From Ophiura sarsii (taxonomy: Eukaryota > Echinodermata > Ophiuroidea > Amphilepidida > Ophiuridae), in NCBI GenBank assembly GCA_035610835.1, contig CM069445.1, forward strand, positions 32,290,811 through 32,354,810: 64,000 bases of DNA, read 5' to 3'. Position numbers and translations under genes: made by a program. Each line of letters begins with the position of its first letter. Positions within the stretch are counted from its first letter, which is position 1. Below are positions 1-13,740 of this stretch, one piece after another. A model generated the notes under the pieces. The model saw only the letters and a program-made list of their open reading frames with translations. It did no database searches and had not been told where the DNA came from.

Positions 1-1062
1 CTAGCATGATTGTGTTTAGATTTGATTTAAAATATTGTATTGTACTTTTATCCTAATGGTAGTAATCTTAAGAAACTTTATTGACAAATAAAACTGCGAA
101 AATAGAGTGAAAATGAGAGTTTTTCAAGTAAAAGGTACCATAATAGGCCAAAAACAACACGTCTTCGAAGCAAAACTTTTTTTGAGTTTTCATTCTTTTT
201 TCTACATATTTCGAAAGAACAAGTATTTCTAAGATAAACTGCCAAAGCATACCTCTGTGCGATCTGTGGTTCTCAAATAAGAGCATTTTTCTGAAAAATG
301 ATGATGTCCCAAATGTTCATAAATCGTGTATAAATGCAAGAAATCACCCAGTCCGGCACCATCTGGTCCGGCACCATCTGGGCTGACATCGATTTTGGCG
401 AACTATAGTGTATGCATTATCAATTGTTTCGTGAATAATGTAATACGAACTAACTTAACATTTAATAAACATTTGATTATAATATTACATACAGACAAAG
501 TCCGACACAAATTCACTATTCTCTAGTTTTCAGTAATGGTAGCTCTAGAAGAGCTGTTTGGGTTTAAAAGGGTCTGTTTGAGAGATATTTCATGTGATCT
601 TTCAATTCATGTGGTGATACATGGAGGTGAACACCCGCTGTAATTCTTCAAACCGTGGCATGTGATTCTCCTCTTGTTATCTGTCGAAGATTCTAACACC
701 AAGTGGTCGCCTTCTGCGCACGTCCGCTTGACACACTCTATGGGACCCCCCCCCCCCCCCCCCCCGGCATGGCGTTTCTCCCATGCATGTCAGGTCAGGT
801 CTGCGGTTCTGTAAGATGTACACGGCTCTTGGAAGCGTGGTGATTACCTCCCTGTGTCCAGGATACCGCAGGTGACACCGGTGGTAACCATATCCTTGTT
901 CCTACAATACACCCAATACGAACCAACTTCAATTTCTAAAACATTTCTGGTTAGGTATGCTGTAGTTTTGACAGTATCTACTGCTCATCCGTCAATCTAT
1001 CACCGCTAACCATAGAGTACAATGCCCCTTTTGATGATTCGTCAAAAGTTTAGTGGCCAAGG
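1..1062. repeat. Representative satellite monomer and its internal landmarks
   Basis: The monomer has a direct repeat of the 15-mer TCCGGCACCATCTGG (352-366 and 367-381), a 20-base poly-C tract (746-765), a palindrome CACCGGTG (877-884 region) and a 7-bp hairpin CTTTTGA/TCAAAAG (1028-1048) lying 14 bases before the next CTAG. Two short open frames recur in every unit (about 72 codons on minus, 66 codons on plus). Because the units are near-identical DNA, this recurrence is not evidence of coding. A TGATGAT (299-305) and CTGA (383-386) pair has the spacing of a box C/D snoRNA but lacks a convincing terminal stem. No known RNA gene was recognised. Confidence 0.8.
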
Positions 1063-4000
1063 CTAGCATGATTGTGTTTAGATTTGATTTAAAATATTGT
1101 ATTGTACTTTTATCCTAATGGTAGTAATCTTAAGAAACTTTATTGACAAATAAAACTGCGAAAATAGAGTGAAAATGAGAGTTTTTCAAGTAAAAGGTAC
1201 CATAATAGGCCAAAAACAACACGTCTTCGAAGCAAAACTTTTTTTGAGTTTTCATTCTTTTTTCTACATATTTCGAAAGAACAAGTATTTCTAAGATAAA
1301 CTGCCAAAGCATACCTCTGTGCGATCTGTGGTTCTCAAATAAGAGCATTTTTCTGAAAAATGATGATGTCCCAAATGTTCATAAATCGTGTATAAATGCA
1401 AGAAATCACCCAGTCCGGCACCATCTGGTCCGGCACCATCTGGGCTGACATCGATTTTGGCGAACTATAGTGTATGCATTATCAATTGTTTCGTGAATAA
1501 TGTAATACGAACTAACTTAACATTTAATAAACATTTGATTATAATATTACATACAGACAAAGTCCGACACAAATTCACTATTCTCTAGTTTTCAGTAATG
1601 GTAGCTCTAGAAGAGCTGTTTGGGTTTAAAAGGGTCTGTTTGAGAGATATTTCATGTGATCTTTCAATTCATGTGGTGATACATGGAGGTGAACACCCGC
1701 TGTAATTCTTCAAACCGTGGCATGTGATTCTCCTCTTGTTATCTGTCGAAGATTCTAACACCAAGTGGTCGCCTTCTGCGCACGTCCGCTTGACACACTC
1801 TATGGGACCCCCCCCCCCCCCCCCCCGGCATGGCGTTTCTCCCATGCATGTCAGGTCAGGTCTGCGGTTCTGTAAGATGTACACGGCTCTTGGAAGCGTG
1901 GTGATTACCTCCCTGTGTCCAGGATACCGCAGGTGACACCGGTGGTAACCATATCCTTGTTCCTACAATACACCCAATACGAACCAACTTCAATTTCTAA
2001 AACATTTCTGGTTAGGTATGCTGTAGTTTTGACAGTATCTACTGCTCATCCGTCAATCTATCACCGCTAACCATAGAGTACAATGCCCCTTTTGATGATT
2101 CGTCAAAAGTTTAGTGGCCAAGGCTAGCATGATTGTGTTTAGATTTGATTTAAAATATTGTATTGTACTTTTATCCTAATGGTAGTAATCTTAAGAAACT
2201 TTATTGACAAATAAAACTGCGAAAATAGAGTGAAAATGAGAGTTTTTCAAGTAAAAGGTACCATAATAGGCCAAAAACAACACGTCTTCGAAGCAAAACT
2301 TTTTTTGAGTTTTCATTCTTTTTTCTACATATTTCGAAAGAACAAGTATTTCTAAGATAAACTGCCAAAGCATACCTCTGTGCGATCTGTGGTTCTCAAA
2401 TAAGAGCATTTTTCTGAAAAATGATGATGTCCCAAATGTTCATAAATCGTGTATAAATGCAAGAAATCACCCAGTCCGGCACCATCTGGTCCGGCACCAT
2501 CTGGGCTGACATCGATTTTGGCGAACTATAGTGTATGCATTATCAATTGTTTCGTGAATAATGTAATACGAACTAACTTAACATTTAATAAACATTTGAT
2601 TATAATATTACATACAGACAAAGTCCGACACAAATTCACTATTCTCTAGTTTTCAGTAATGGTAGCTCTAGAAGAGCTGTTTGGGTTTAAAAGGGTCTGT
2701 TTGAGAGATATTTCATGTGATCTTTCAATTCATGTGGTGATACATGGAGGTGAACACCCGCTGTAATTCTTCAAACCGTGGCATGTGATTCTCCTCTTGT
2801 TATCTGTCGAAGATTCTAACACCAAGTGGTCGCCTTCTGCGCACGTCCGCTTGACACACTCTATGGGACCCCCCCCCCCCCCCCCCCCGGCATGGCGTTT
2901 CTCCCATGCATGTCAGGTCAGGTCTGCGGTTCTGTAAGATGTACACGGCTCTTGGAAGCGTGGTGATTACCTCCCTGTGTCCAGGATACCGCAGGTGACA
3001 CCGGTGGTAACCATATCCTTGTTCCTACAATACACCCAATACGAACCAACTTCAATTTCTAAAACATTTCTGGTTAGGTATGCTGTAGTTTTGACAGTAT
3101 CTACTGCTCATCCGTCAATCTATCACCGCTAACCATAGAGTACAATGCCCCTTTTGATGATTCGTCAAAAGTTTAGTGGCCAAGGCTAGCATGATTGTGT
3201 TTAGATTTGATTTAAAATATTGTATTGTACTTTTATCCTAATGGTAGTAATCTTAAGAAACTTTATTGACAAATAAAACTGCGAAAATAGAGTGAAAATG
3301 AGAGTTTTTCAAGTAAAAGGTACCATAATAGGCCAAAAACAACACGTCTTCGAAGCAAAACTTTTTTTGAGTTTTCATTCTTTTTTCTACATATTTCGAA
3401 AGAACAAGTATTTCTAAGATAAACTGCCAAAGCATACCTCTGTGCGATCTGTGGTTCTCAAATAAGAGCATTTTTCTGAAAAATGATGATGTCCCAAATG
3501 TTCATAAATCGTGTATAAATGCAAGAAATCACCCAGTCCGGCACCATCTGGTCCGGCACCATCTGGGCTGACATCGATTTTGGCGAACTATAGTGTATGC
3601 ATTATCAATTGTTTCGTGAATAATGTAATACGAACTAACTTAACATTTAATAAACATTTGATTATAATATTACATACAGACAAAGTCCGACACAAATTCA
3701 CTATTCTCTAGTTTTCAGTAATGGTAGCTCTAGAAGAGCTGTTTGGGTTTAAAAGGGTCTGTTTGAGAGATATTTCATGTGATCTTTCAATTCATGTGGT
3801 GATACATGGAGGTGAACACCCGCTGTAATTCTTCAAACCGTGGCATGTGATTCTCCTCTTGTTATCTGTCGAAGATTCTAACACCAAGTGGTCGCCTTCT
3901 GCGCACGTCCGCTTGACACACTCTATGGGACCCCCCCCCCCCCCCCCCCCCCGGCATGGCGTTTCTCCCATGCATGTCAGGTCAGGTCTGCGGTTCTGTA

Positions 4001-7000
4001 AGATGTACACGGCTCTTGGAAGCGTGGTGATTACCTCCCTGTGTCCAGGATACCGCAGGTGACACCGGTGGTAACCATATCCTTGTTCCTACAATACACC
4101 CAATACGAACCAACTTCAATTTCTAAAACATTTCTGGTTAGGTATGCTGTAGTTTTGACAGTATCTACTGCTCATCCGTCAATCTATCACCGCTAACCAT
4201 AGAGTACAATGCCCCTTTTGATGATTCGTCAAAAGTTTAGTGGCCAAGGCTAGCATGATTGTGTTTAGATTTGATTTAAAATATTGTATTGTACTTTTAT
4301 CCTAATGGTAGTAATCTTAAGAAACTTTATTGACAAATAAAACTGCGAAAATAGAGTGAAAATGAGAGTTTTTCAAGTAAAAGGTACCATAATAGGCCAA
4401 AAACAACACGTCTTCGAAGCAAAACTTTTTTTGAGTTTTCATTCTTTTTTCTACATATTTCGAAAGAACAAGTATTTCTAAGATAAACTGCCAAAGCATA
4501 CCTCTGTGCGATCTGTGGTTCTCAAATAAGAGCATTTTTCTGAAAAATGATGATGTCCCAAATGTTCATAAATCGTGTATAAATGCAAGAAATCACCCAG
4601 TCCGGCACCATCTGGTCCGGCACCATCTGGGCTGACATCGATTTTGGCGAACTATAGTGTATGCATTATCAATTGTTTCGTGAATAATGTAATACGAACT
4701 AACTTAACATTTAATAAACATTTGATTATAATATTACATACAGACAAAGTCCGACACAAATTCACTATTCTCTAGTTTTCAGTAATGGTAGCTCTAGAAG
4801 AGCTGTTTGGGTTTAAAAGGGTCTGTTTGAGAGATATTTCATGTGATCTTTCAATTCATGTGGTGATACATGGAGGTGAACACCCGCTGTAATTCTTCAA
4901 ACCGTGGCATGTGATTCTCCTCTTGTTATCTGTCGAAGATTCTAACACCAAGTGGTCGCCTTCTGCGCACGTCCGCTTGACACACTCTATGGGACCCCCC
5001 CCCCCCCCCCCCCCCCCCGGCATGGCGTTTCTCCCATGCATGTCAGGTCAGGTCTGCGGTTCTGTAAGATGTACACGGCTCTTGGAAGCGTGGTGATTAC
5101 CTCCCTGTGTCCAGGATACCGCAGGTGACACCGGTGGTAACCATATCCTTGTTCCTACAATACACCCAATACGAACCAACTTCAATTTCTAAAACATTTC
5201 TGGTTAGGTATGCTGTAGTTTTGACAGTATCTACTGCTCATCCGTCAATCTATCACCGCTAACCATAGAGTACAATGCCCCTTTTGATGATTCGTCAAAA
5301 GTTTAGTGGCCAAGGCTAGCATGATTGTGTTTAGATTTGATTTAAAATATTGTATTGTACTTTTATCCTAATGGTAGTAATCTTAAGAAACTTTATTGAC
5401 AAATAAAACTGCGAAAATAGAGTGAAAATGAGAGTTTTTCAAGTAAAAGGTACCATAATAGGCCAAAAACAACACGTCTTCGAAGCAAAACTTTTTTTGA
5501 GTTTTCATTCATTTTTCTACATATTTCGAAAGAACAAGTATTTCTAAGATAAACTGCCAAAGCATACCTCTGTGCGATCTGTGGTTCTCAAATAAGAGCA
5601 TTTTTCTGAAAAATGATGATGTCCCAAATGTTCATAAATCGTGTATAAATGCAAGAAATCACCCAGTCCGGCACCATCTGGTCCGGCACCATCTGGGCTG
5701 ACATCGATTTTGGCGAACTATAGTGTATGCATTATCAATTGTTTCGTGAATAATGTAATACGAACTAACTTAACATTTAATAAACATTTGATTATAATAT
5801 TACATACAGACAAAGTCCGACACAAATTCACTATTCTCTAGTTTTCAGTAATGGTAGCTCTAGAAGAGCTGTTTGGGTTTAAAAGGGTCTGTTTGAGAGA
5901 TATTTCATGTGATCTTTCAATTCATGTGGTGATACATGGAGGTGAACACCCGCTGTAATTCTTCAAACCGTGGCATGTGATTCTCCTCTTGTTATCTGTC
6001 GAAGATTCTAACACCAAGTGGTCGCCTTCTGCGCACGTCCGCTTGACACACTCTATGGGACCCCCCCCCCCCCCCCCCCCCCCGGCATGGCGTTTCTCCC
6101 ATGCATGTCAGGTCAGGTCTGCGGTTCTGTAAGATGTACACGGCTCTTGGAAGCGTGGTGATTACCTCCCTGTGTCCAGGATACCGCAGGTGACACCGGT
6201 GGTAACCATATCCTTGTTCCTACAATACACCCAATACGAACCAACTTCAATTTCTAAAACATTTCTGGTTAGGTATGCTGTAGTTTTGACAGTATCTACT
6301 GCTCATCCGTCAATCTATCACCGCTAACCATAGAGTACAATGCCCCTTTTGATGATTCGTCAAAAGTTTAGTGGCCAAGGCTAGCATGATTGTGTTTAGA
6401 TTTGATTTAAAATATTGTATTGTACTTTTATCCTAATGGTAGTAATCTTAAGAAACTTTATTGACAAATAAAACTGCGAAAATAGAGTGAAAATGAGAGT
6501 TTTTCAAGTAAAAGGTACCATAATAGGCCAAAAACAACACGTCTTCGAAGCAAAACTTTTTTTGAGTTTTCATTCTTTTTTCTACATATTTCGAAAGAAC
6601 AAGTATTTCTAAGATAAACTGCCAAAGCATACCTCTGTGCGATCTGTGGTTCTCAAATAAGAGCATTTTTCTGAAAAATGATGATGTCCCAAATGTTCAT
6701 AAATCGTGTATAAATGCAAGAAATCACCCAGTCCGGCACCATCTGGTCCGGCACCATCTGGGCTGACATCGATTTTGGCGAACTATAGTGTATGCATTAT
6801 CAATTGTTTCGTGAATAATGTAATACGAACTAACTTAACATTTAATAAACATTTGATTATAATATTACATACAGACAAAGTCCGACACAAATTCACTATT
6901 CTCTAGTTTTCAGTAATGGTAGCTCTAGAAGAGCTGTTTGGGTTTAAAAGGGTCTGTTTGAGAGATATTTCATGTGATCTTTCAATTCATGTGGTGATAC

Positions 7001-10000
7001 ATGGAGGTGAACACCCGCTGTAATTCTTCAAACCGTGGCATGTGATTCTCCTCTTGTTATCTGTCGAAGATTCTAACACCAAGTGGTCGCCTTCTGCGCA
7101 CGTCCGCTTGACACACTCTATGGGACCCCCCCCCCCCCCCCGGCATGGCGTTTCTCCCATGCATGTCAGGTCAGGTCTGCGGTTCTGTAAGATGTACACG
7201 GCTCTTGGAAGCGTGGTGATTACCTCCCTGTGTCCAGGATACCGCAGGTGACACCGGTGGTAACCATATCCTTGTTCCTACAATACACCCAATACGAACC
7301 AACTTCAATTTCTAAAACATTTCTGGTTAGGTATGCTGTAGTTTTGACAGTATCTACTGCTCATCCGTCAATCTATCACCGCTAACCATAGAGTACAATG
7401 CCCCTTTTGATGATTCGTCAAAAGTTTAGTGGCCAAGGCTAGCATGATTGTGTTTAGATTTGATTTAAAATATTGTATTGTACTTTTATCCTAATGGTAG
7501 TAATCTTAAGAAACTTTATTGACAAATAAAACTGCGAAAATAGAGTGAAAATGAGAGTTTTTCAAGTAAAAGGTACCATAATAGGCCAAAAACAACACGT
7601 CTTCGAAGCAAAACTTTTTTTGAGTTTTCATTCATTTTTCTACATATTTCGAAAGAACAAGTATTTCTAAGATAAACTGCCAAAGCATACCTCTGTGCGA
7701 TCTGTGGTTCTCAAATAAGAGCATTTTTCTGAAAAATGATGATGTCCCAAATGTTCATAAATCGTGTATAAATGCAAGAAATCACCCAGTCCGGCACCAT
7801 CTGGTCCGGCACCATCTGGGCTGACATCGATTTTGGCGAACTATAGTGTATGCATTATCAATTGTTTCGTGAATAATGTAATACGAACTAACTTAACATT
7901 TAATAAACATTTGATTATAATATTACATACAGACAAAGTCCGACACAAATTCACTATTCTCTAGTTTTCAGTAATGGTAGCTCTAGAAGAGCTGTTTGGG
8001 TTTAAAAGGGTCTGTTTGAGAGATATTTCATGTGATCTTTCAATTCATGTGGTGATACATGGAGGTGAACACCCGCTGTAATTCTTCAAACCGTGGCATG
8101 TGATTCTCCTCTTGTTATCTGTCGAAGATTCTAACACCAAGTGGTCGCCTTCTGCGCACGTCCGCTTGACACACTCTATGGGACCCCCCCCCCCCCCCCC
8201 CGGCATGGCGTTTCTCCCATGCATGTCAGGTCAGGTCTGCGGTTCTGTAAGATGTACACGGCTCTTGGAAGCGTGGTGATTACCTCCCTGTGTCCAGGAT
8301 ACCGCAGGTGACACCGGTGGTAACCATATCCTTGTTCCTACAATACACCCAATACGAACCAACTTCAATTTCTAAAACATTTCTGGTTAGGTATGCTGTA
8401 GTTTTGACAGTATCTACTGCTCATCCGTCAATCTATCACCGCTAACCATAGAGTACAATGCCCCTTTTGATGATTCGTCAAAAGTTTAGTGGCCAAGGCT
8501 AGCATGATTGTGTTTAGATTTGATTTAAAATATTGTATTGTACTTTTATCCTAATGGTAGTAATCTTAAGAAACTTTATTGACAAATAAAACTGCGAAAA
8601 TAGAGTGAAAATGAGAGTTTTTCAAGTAAAAGGTACCATAATAGGCCAAAAACAACACGTCTTCGAAGCAAAACTTTTTTTGAGTTTTCATTCTTTTTTC
8701 TACATATTTCGAAAGAACAAGTATTTCTAAGATAAACTGCCAAAGCATACCTCTGTGCGATCTGTGGTTCTCAAATAAGAGCATTTTTCTGAAAAATGAT
8801 GATGTCCCAAATGTTCATAAATCGTGTATAAATGCAAGAAATCACCCAGTCCGGCACCATCTGGTCCGGCACCATCTGGGCTGACATCGATTTTGGCGAA
8901 CTATAGTGTATGCATTATCAATTGTTTCGTGAATAATGTAATACGAACTAACTTAACATTTAATAAACATTTGATTATAATATTACATACAGACAAAGTC
9001 CGACACAAATTCACTATTCTCTAGTTTTCAGTAATGGTAGCTCTAGAAGAGCTGTTTGGGTTTAAAAGGGTCTGTTTGAGAGATATTTCATGTGATCTTT
9101 CAATTCATGTGGTGATACATGGAGGTGAACACCCGCTGTAATTCTTCAAACCGTGGCATGTGATTCTCCTCTTGTTATCTGTCGAAGATTCTAACACCAA
9201 GTGGTCGCCTTCTGCGCACGTCCGCTTGACACACTCTATGGGACCCCCCCCCCCCCCCCCCGGCATGGCGTTTCTCCCATGCATGTCAGGTCAGGTCTGC
9301 GGTTCTGTAAGATGTACACGGCTCTTGGAAGCGTGGTGATTACCTCCCTGTGTCCAGGATACCGCAGGTGACACCGGTGGTAACCATATCCTTGTTCCTA
9401 CAATACACCCAATACGAACCAACTTCAATTTCTAAAACATTTCTGGTTAGGTATGCTGTAGTTTTGACAGTATCTACTGCTCATCCGTCAATCTATCACC
9501 GCTAACCATAGAGTACAATGCCCCTTTTGATGATTCGTCAAAAGTTTAGTGGCCAAGGCTAGCATGATTGTGTTTAGATTTGATTTAAAATATTGTATTG
9601 TACTTTTATCCTAATGGTAGTAATCTTAAGAAACTTTATTGACAAATAAAACTGCGAAAATAGAGTGAAAATGAGAGTTTTTCAAGTAAAAGGTACCATA
9701 ATAGGCCAAAAACAACACGTCTTCGAAGCAAAACGTTTTTTTGAGTTTTCATTCTTTTTTCTACATATTTCGAAAGAACAAGTATTTCTAAGATAAACTG
9801 CCAAAGCATACCTCTGTGCGATCTGTGGTTCTCAAATAAGAGCATTTTTCTGAAAAATGATGATGTCCCAAATGTTCATAAATCGTGTATAAATGCAAGA
9901 AATCACCCAGTCCGGCACCATCTGGTCCGGCACCATCTGGGCTGACATCGATTTTGGCGAACTATAGTGTATGCATTATCAATTGTTTCGTGAATAATGT

Positions 10001-11853
10001 AATACGAACTAACTTAACATTTAATAAACATTTGATTATAATATTACATACAGACAAAGTCCGACACAAATTCACTATTCTCTAGTTTTCAGTAATGGTA
10101 GCTCTAGAAGAGCTGTTTGGGTTTAAAAGGGTCTGTTTGAGAGATATTTCATGTGATCTTTCAATTCATGTGGTGATACATGGAGGTGAACACCCGCTGT
10201 AATTCTTCAAACCGTGGCATGTGATTCTCCTCTTGTTATCTGTCGAAGATTCTAACACCAAGTGGTCGCCTTCTGCGCACGTCCGCTTGACACACTCTAT
10301 GGGACCCCCCCCCCCCCCCCCCCGGCATGGCGTTTCTCCCATGCATGTCAGGTCAGGTCTGCGGTTCTGTAAGATGTACACGGCTCTTGGAAGCGTGGTG
10401 ATTACCTCCCTGTGTCCAGGATACCGCAGGTGACACCGGTGGTAACCATATCCTTGTTCCTACAATACACCCAATACGAACCAACTTCAATTTCTAAAAC
10501 ATTTCTGGTTAGGTATGCTGTAGTTTTGACAGTATCTACTGCTCATCCGTCAATCTATCACCGCTAACCATAGAGTACAATGCCCCTTTTGATGATTCGT
10601 CAAAAGTTTAGTGGCCAAGGCTAGCATGATTGTGTTTAGATTTGATTTAAAATATTGTATTGTACTTTTATCCTAATGGTAGTAATCTTAAGAAACTTTA
10701 TTGACAAATAAAACTGCGAAAATAGAGTGAAAATGAGAGTTTTTCAAGTAAAAGGTACCATAATAGGCCAAAAACAACACGTCTTCGAAGCAAAACTTTT
10801 TTTGAGTTTTCATTCATTTTTCTACATATTTCGAAAGAACAAGTATTTCTAAGATAAACTGCCAAAGCATACCTCTGTGCGATCTGTGGTTCTCAAATAA
10901 GAGCATTTTTCTGAAAAATGATGATGTCCCAAATGTTCATAAATCGTGTATAAATGCAAGAAATCACCCAGTCCGGCACCATCTGGTCCGGCACCATCTG
11001 GGCTGACATCGATTTTGGCGAACTATAGTGTATGCATTATCAATTGTTTCGTGAATAATGTAATACGAACTAACTTAACATTTAATAAACATTTGATTAT
11101 AATATTACATACAGACAAAGTCCGACACAAATTCACTATTCTCTAGTTTTCAGTAATGGTAGCTCTAGAAGAGCTGTTTGGGTTTAAAAGGGTCTGTTTG
11201 AGAGATATTTCATGTGATCTTTCAATTCATGTGGTGATACATGGAGGTGAACACCCGCTGTAATTCTTCAAACCGTGGCATGTGATTCTCCTCTTGTTAT
11301 CTGTCGAAGATTCTAACACCAAGTGGTCGCCTTCTGCGCACGTCCGCTTGACACACTCTATGGGACCCCCCCCCCCCCCCCCCCCCGGCATGGCGTTTCT
11401 CCCATGCATGTCAGGTCAGGTCTGCGGTTCTGTAAGATGTACACGGCTCTTGGAAGCGTGGTGATTACCTCCCTGTGTCCAGGATACCGCAGGTGACACC
11501 GGTGGTAACCATATCCTTGTTCCTACAATACACCCAATACGAACCAACTTCAATTTCTAAAACATTTCTGGTTAGGTATGCTGTAGTTTTGACAGTATCT
11601 ACTGCTCATCCGTCAATCTATCACCGCTAACCATAGAGTACAATGCCCCTTTTGATGATTCGTCAAAAGTTTAGTGGCCAAGGCTAGCATGATTGTGTTT
11701 AGATTTGATTTAAAATATTGTATTGTACTTTTATCCTAATGGTAGTAATCTTAAGAAACTTTATTGACAAATAAAACTGCGAAAATAGAGTGAAAATGAG
11801 AGTTTTTCAAGTAAAAGGTACCATAATAGGCCAAAAACAACACGTCTTCGAAG
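1..11853. repeat. Satellite-like tandem array, ~1.06-kb unit, 11 full copies plus a partial copy
   Basis: Units begin at the CTAGCATG word at 1, 1063, 2124, 3186, 4250, 5316, 6381, 7439, 8499, 9559, 10621 and (partial) 11684. All are head to tail. Unit length equals 1042 plus the number of C in one poly-C tract (20, 19, 20, 22, 24, 23, 16, 18, 18, 19 and 21 C in order), with one extra inserted G in copy 10. Apart from this I see only a T-to-A change after CATTC in copies 6, 8 and 11. The first base of the window is already a unit start, so the array probably continues to the left. The last copy stops after about 170 bases where a TIR element begins. Such uniformity implies recent amplification or strong homogenisation. 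Confidence 0.97.
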
Positions 11854-12312
11854 GGGGCACACCACTAAATACGTCTCCCATTGAAATACACGCGATTCGG
11901 CCCTTTTTCAAGACCGTTTTTTTACCCCACGTAACAATGATCGAAGTTTTTATTTCGCGTGAATGTATTAGATATGTGTTGAATTTTATTTTAAACTTGA
12001 TTTTTCTTGACCCATCTAGATGAAATTTTTCGCTACGGGCACCTAAACAGCGCCCTCACCATTTTAAACCGATATTTTCGCTTCCTCACCGGTTCCGGCA
12101 ACGATATCCTTCCGCAGCCTAGGCTCCCGTGCGTATTCGATTCCGACGATTTTTGACCACATTAGCAATGCTGAGGTTCTATTCTATCTTTTTCATAAAA
12201 AATAAGCAAGATTTACTTCTATTTGCTTCCCCTGGGACGATGATCAAATTGATATAGGTACTATTTCTCCGAACCCTACACCAAACGCGGAAGGATTTAG
12301 TGTAGTGCCCCC
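11853..12312. mobile_element. TIR element (MITE-like) at the array edge
   Basis: The left end reads GGGGGCACACCACTAAAT and the right end is its imperfect reverse complement (ATTTAGTGTAGTGCCCCC), with 16 of 18 positions paired. The ~460 bases between the ends have no convincing reading frame. I could not identify a clear target-site duplication, so the superfamily is open. The left end abuts the satellite array exactly, and the array does not resume on the right. Confidence 0.65.
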
Positions 12313-13740
12313 ATAAGTCGAAATAAACCGAAATGATGAAATTACAAGGTCAGAGGTCGTACACACGTGAGGGCGTATGTATGGGTGCATACCACTATTA
12401 CGCGCTAACGTGTGTTTCTATGGGAAAGATGCCTCGGGAAAACGGCAATATCTTGAGTTACCTTGCGACTCATTTAATGAAATCTTGGAATATTTATTAA
12501 CACACATAGATCTGACCTGGGTCAAAAACTCAGATGGGGGTGACCGTTTACATTTTTCTATATTTCCCCCTTTATCATGTTTATATGGAGTAGTATTTTT
12601 TAACACGAAATTAGACCTTGTAGCCCGTTGTGACCAATGTGTATCCCTCCGCCAATATTTTCAAATAAAACAGTAGATGTATACTCTTTTCATTCGAATT
12701 ATCTCAGGTACACTTCAGTGAATAAATATAGACCAAATTCAATAATTTTGAATGACATATCATGTCGGCAATATTCACCATTCTTTCCGGCCGGCCGTTA
12801 TTTAGGAACTACGGAAGCTGGGCGTTGGACTGTAATAGTGGTGTGCACCCTTATAAACAAACAAACACCCACCAGACTGTATTGGGCTCATACAGGGCCA
12901 GGGTGTTTATTGCATTGATTTAGGTATCTATATTTAACATGTGGTACATGTATTCATAATATAATACAATTGAATGTCTCCATGCAATGAATAAATATAA
13001 GATTATTTTGTTATCTCATCAATATAGATTAAGTTGGGTGAAAAATCAATTATTTTACGTGCAACAAAATCGCTTGTCACGCTATGATAATTTCGCACAG
13101 GCCGCCTAACGTCATCAAATACGAATGCGCAGATTTTAGTATCTTCGAAAGTGAACTTAGCCGAGCCGAATCGGCAGAAAAGTGGACTCAAATTACTATT
13201 TTTAACAGCTGTAATATCATTGTAGTTAATGTAGTCAATAAGTTCCTTGAAGTGTTTATGGTCAACTCTCATGAAAATAGTGCAAATGAGATTTCAGAAG
13301 TAGAAAAAAAAAGTTGAATTCAAATTATTAAATCACTTTTTTGCAGATTTTGTTCCACGTTTATTACGTTTATAACGTTATCTACTGCCTATCAGCTCTA
13401 AATCAGAACGAGTTTACAAGCTGTGATGCCCAAAACACAAAATTGTATTTACGAAAGCATACTTCTATCAATTACAGCGAAAAAAATGCAATGTAATTTT
13501 GTAAATTGCAAGTATTATGAATCGTTTTTAGGTCTTCACATTACTTCACGAACTTCATCTTTAAATCAAAAAAATGCACGGTTTTCCAAAATGAATATTT
13601 TTGTGCAAAGTATAAAATATATCTTTAATTGTATCTTTTTCCAATCGTCATAATGTGTTTTCCAAAGTTAGCCCCGAAACAATGGTATTATGCTGCACTA
13701 ATAACGCTGGCATTGGAACTCTGACTTAATTGGGTTTGGT
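12313..13740. other. Intergenic, no recognised gene
   Basis: AT-rich DNA with only short open frames on both strands. One 89-codon minus-strand frame (13003-13272) opens with an ATG and reads like a globular fragment, but it matches no family I know and has no splice or polyA context that I can defend. The first copy of the 14-mer described for 13359-17392 lies near the right end. Confidence 0.5.

Noticed and set aside
68..526. Repeated 72- and 66-codon frames in every satellite unit as small genes
   Set aside because: The DNA units are near-identical, so frame conservation is automatic. The G insertion in copy 10 shifts the minus frame, and the proteins resemble nothing known.
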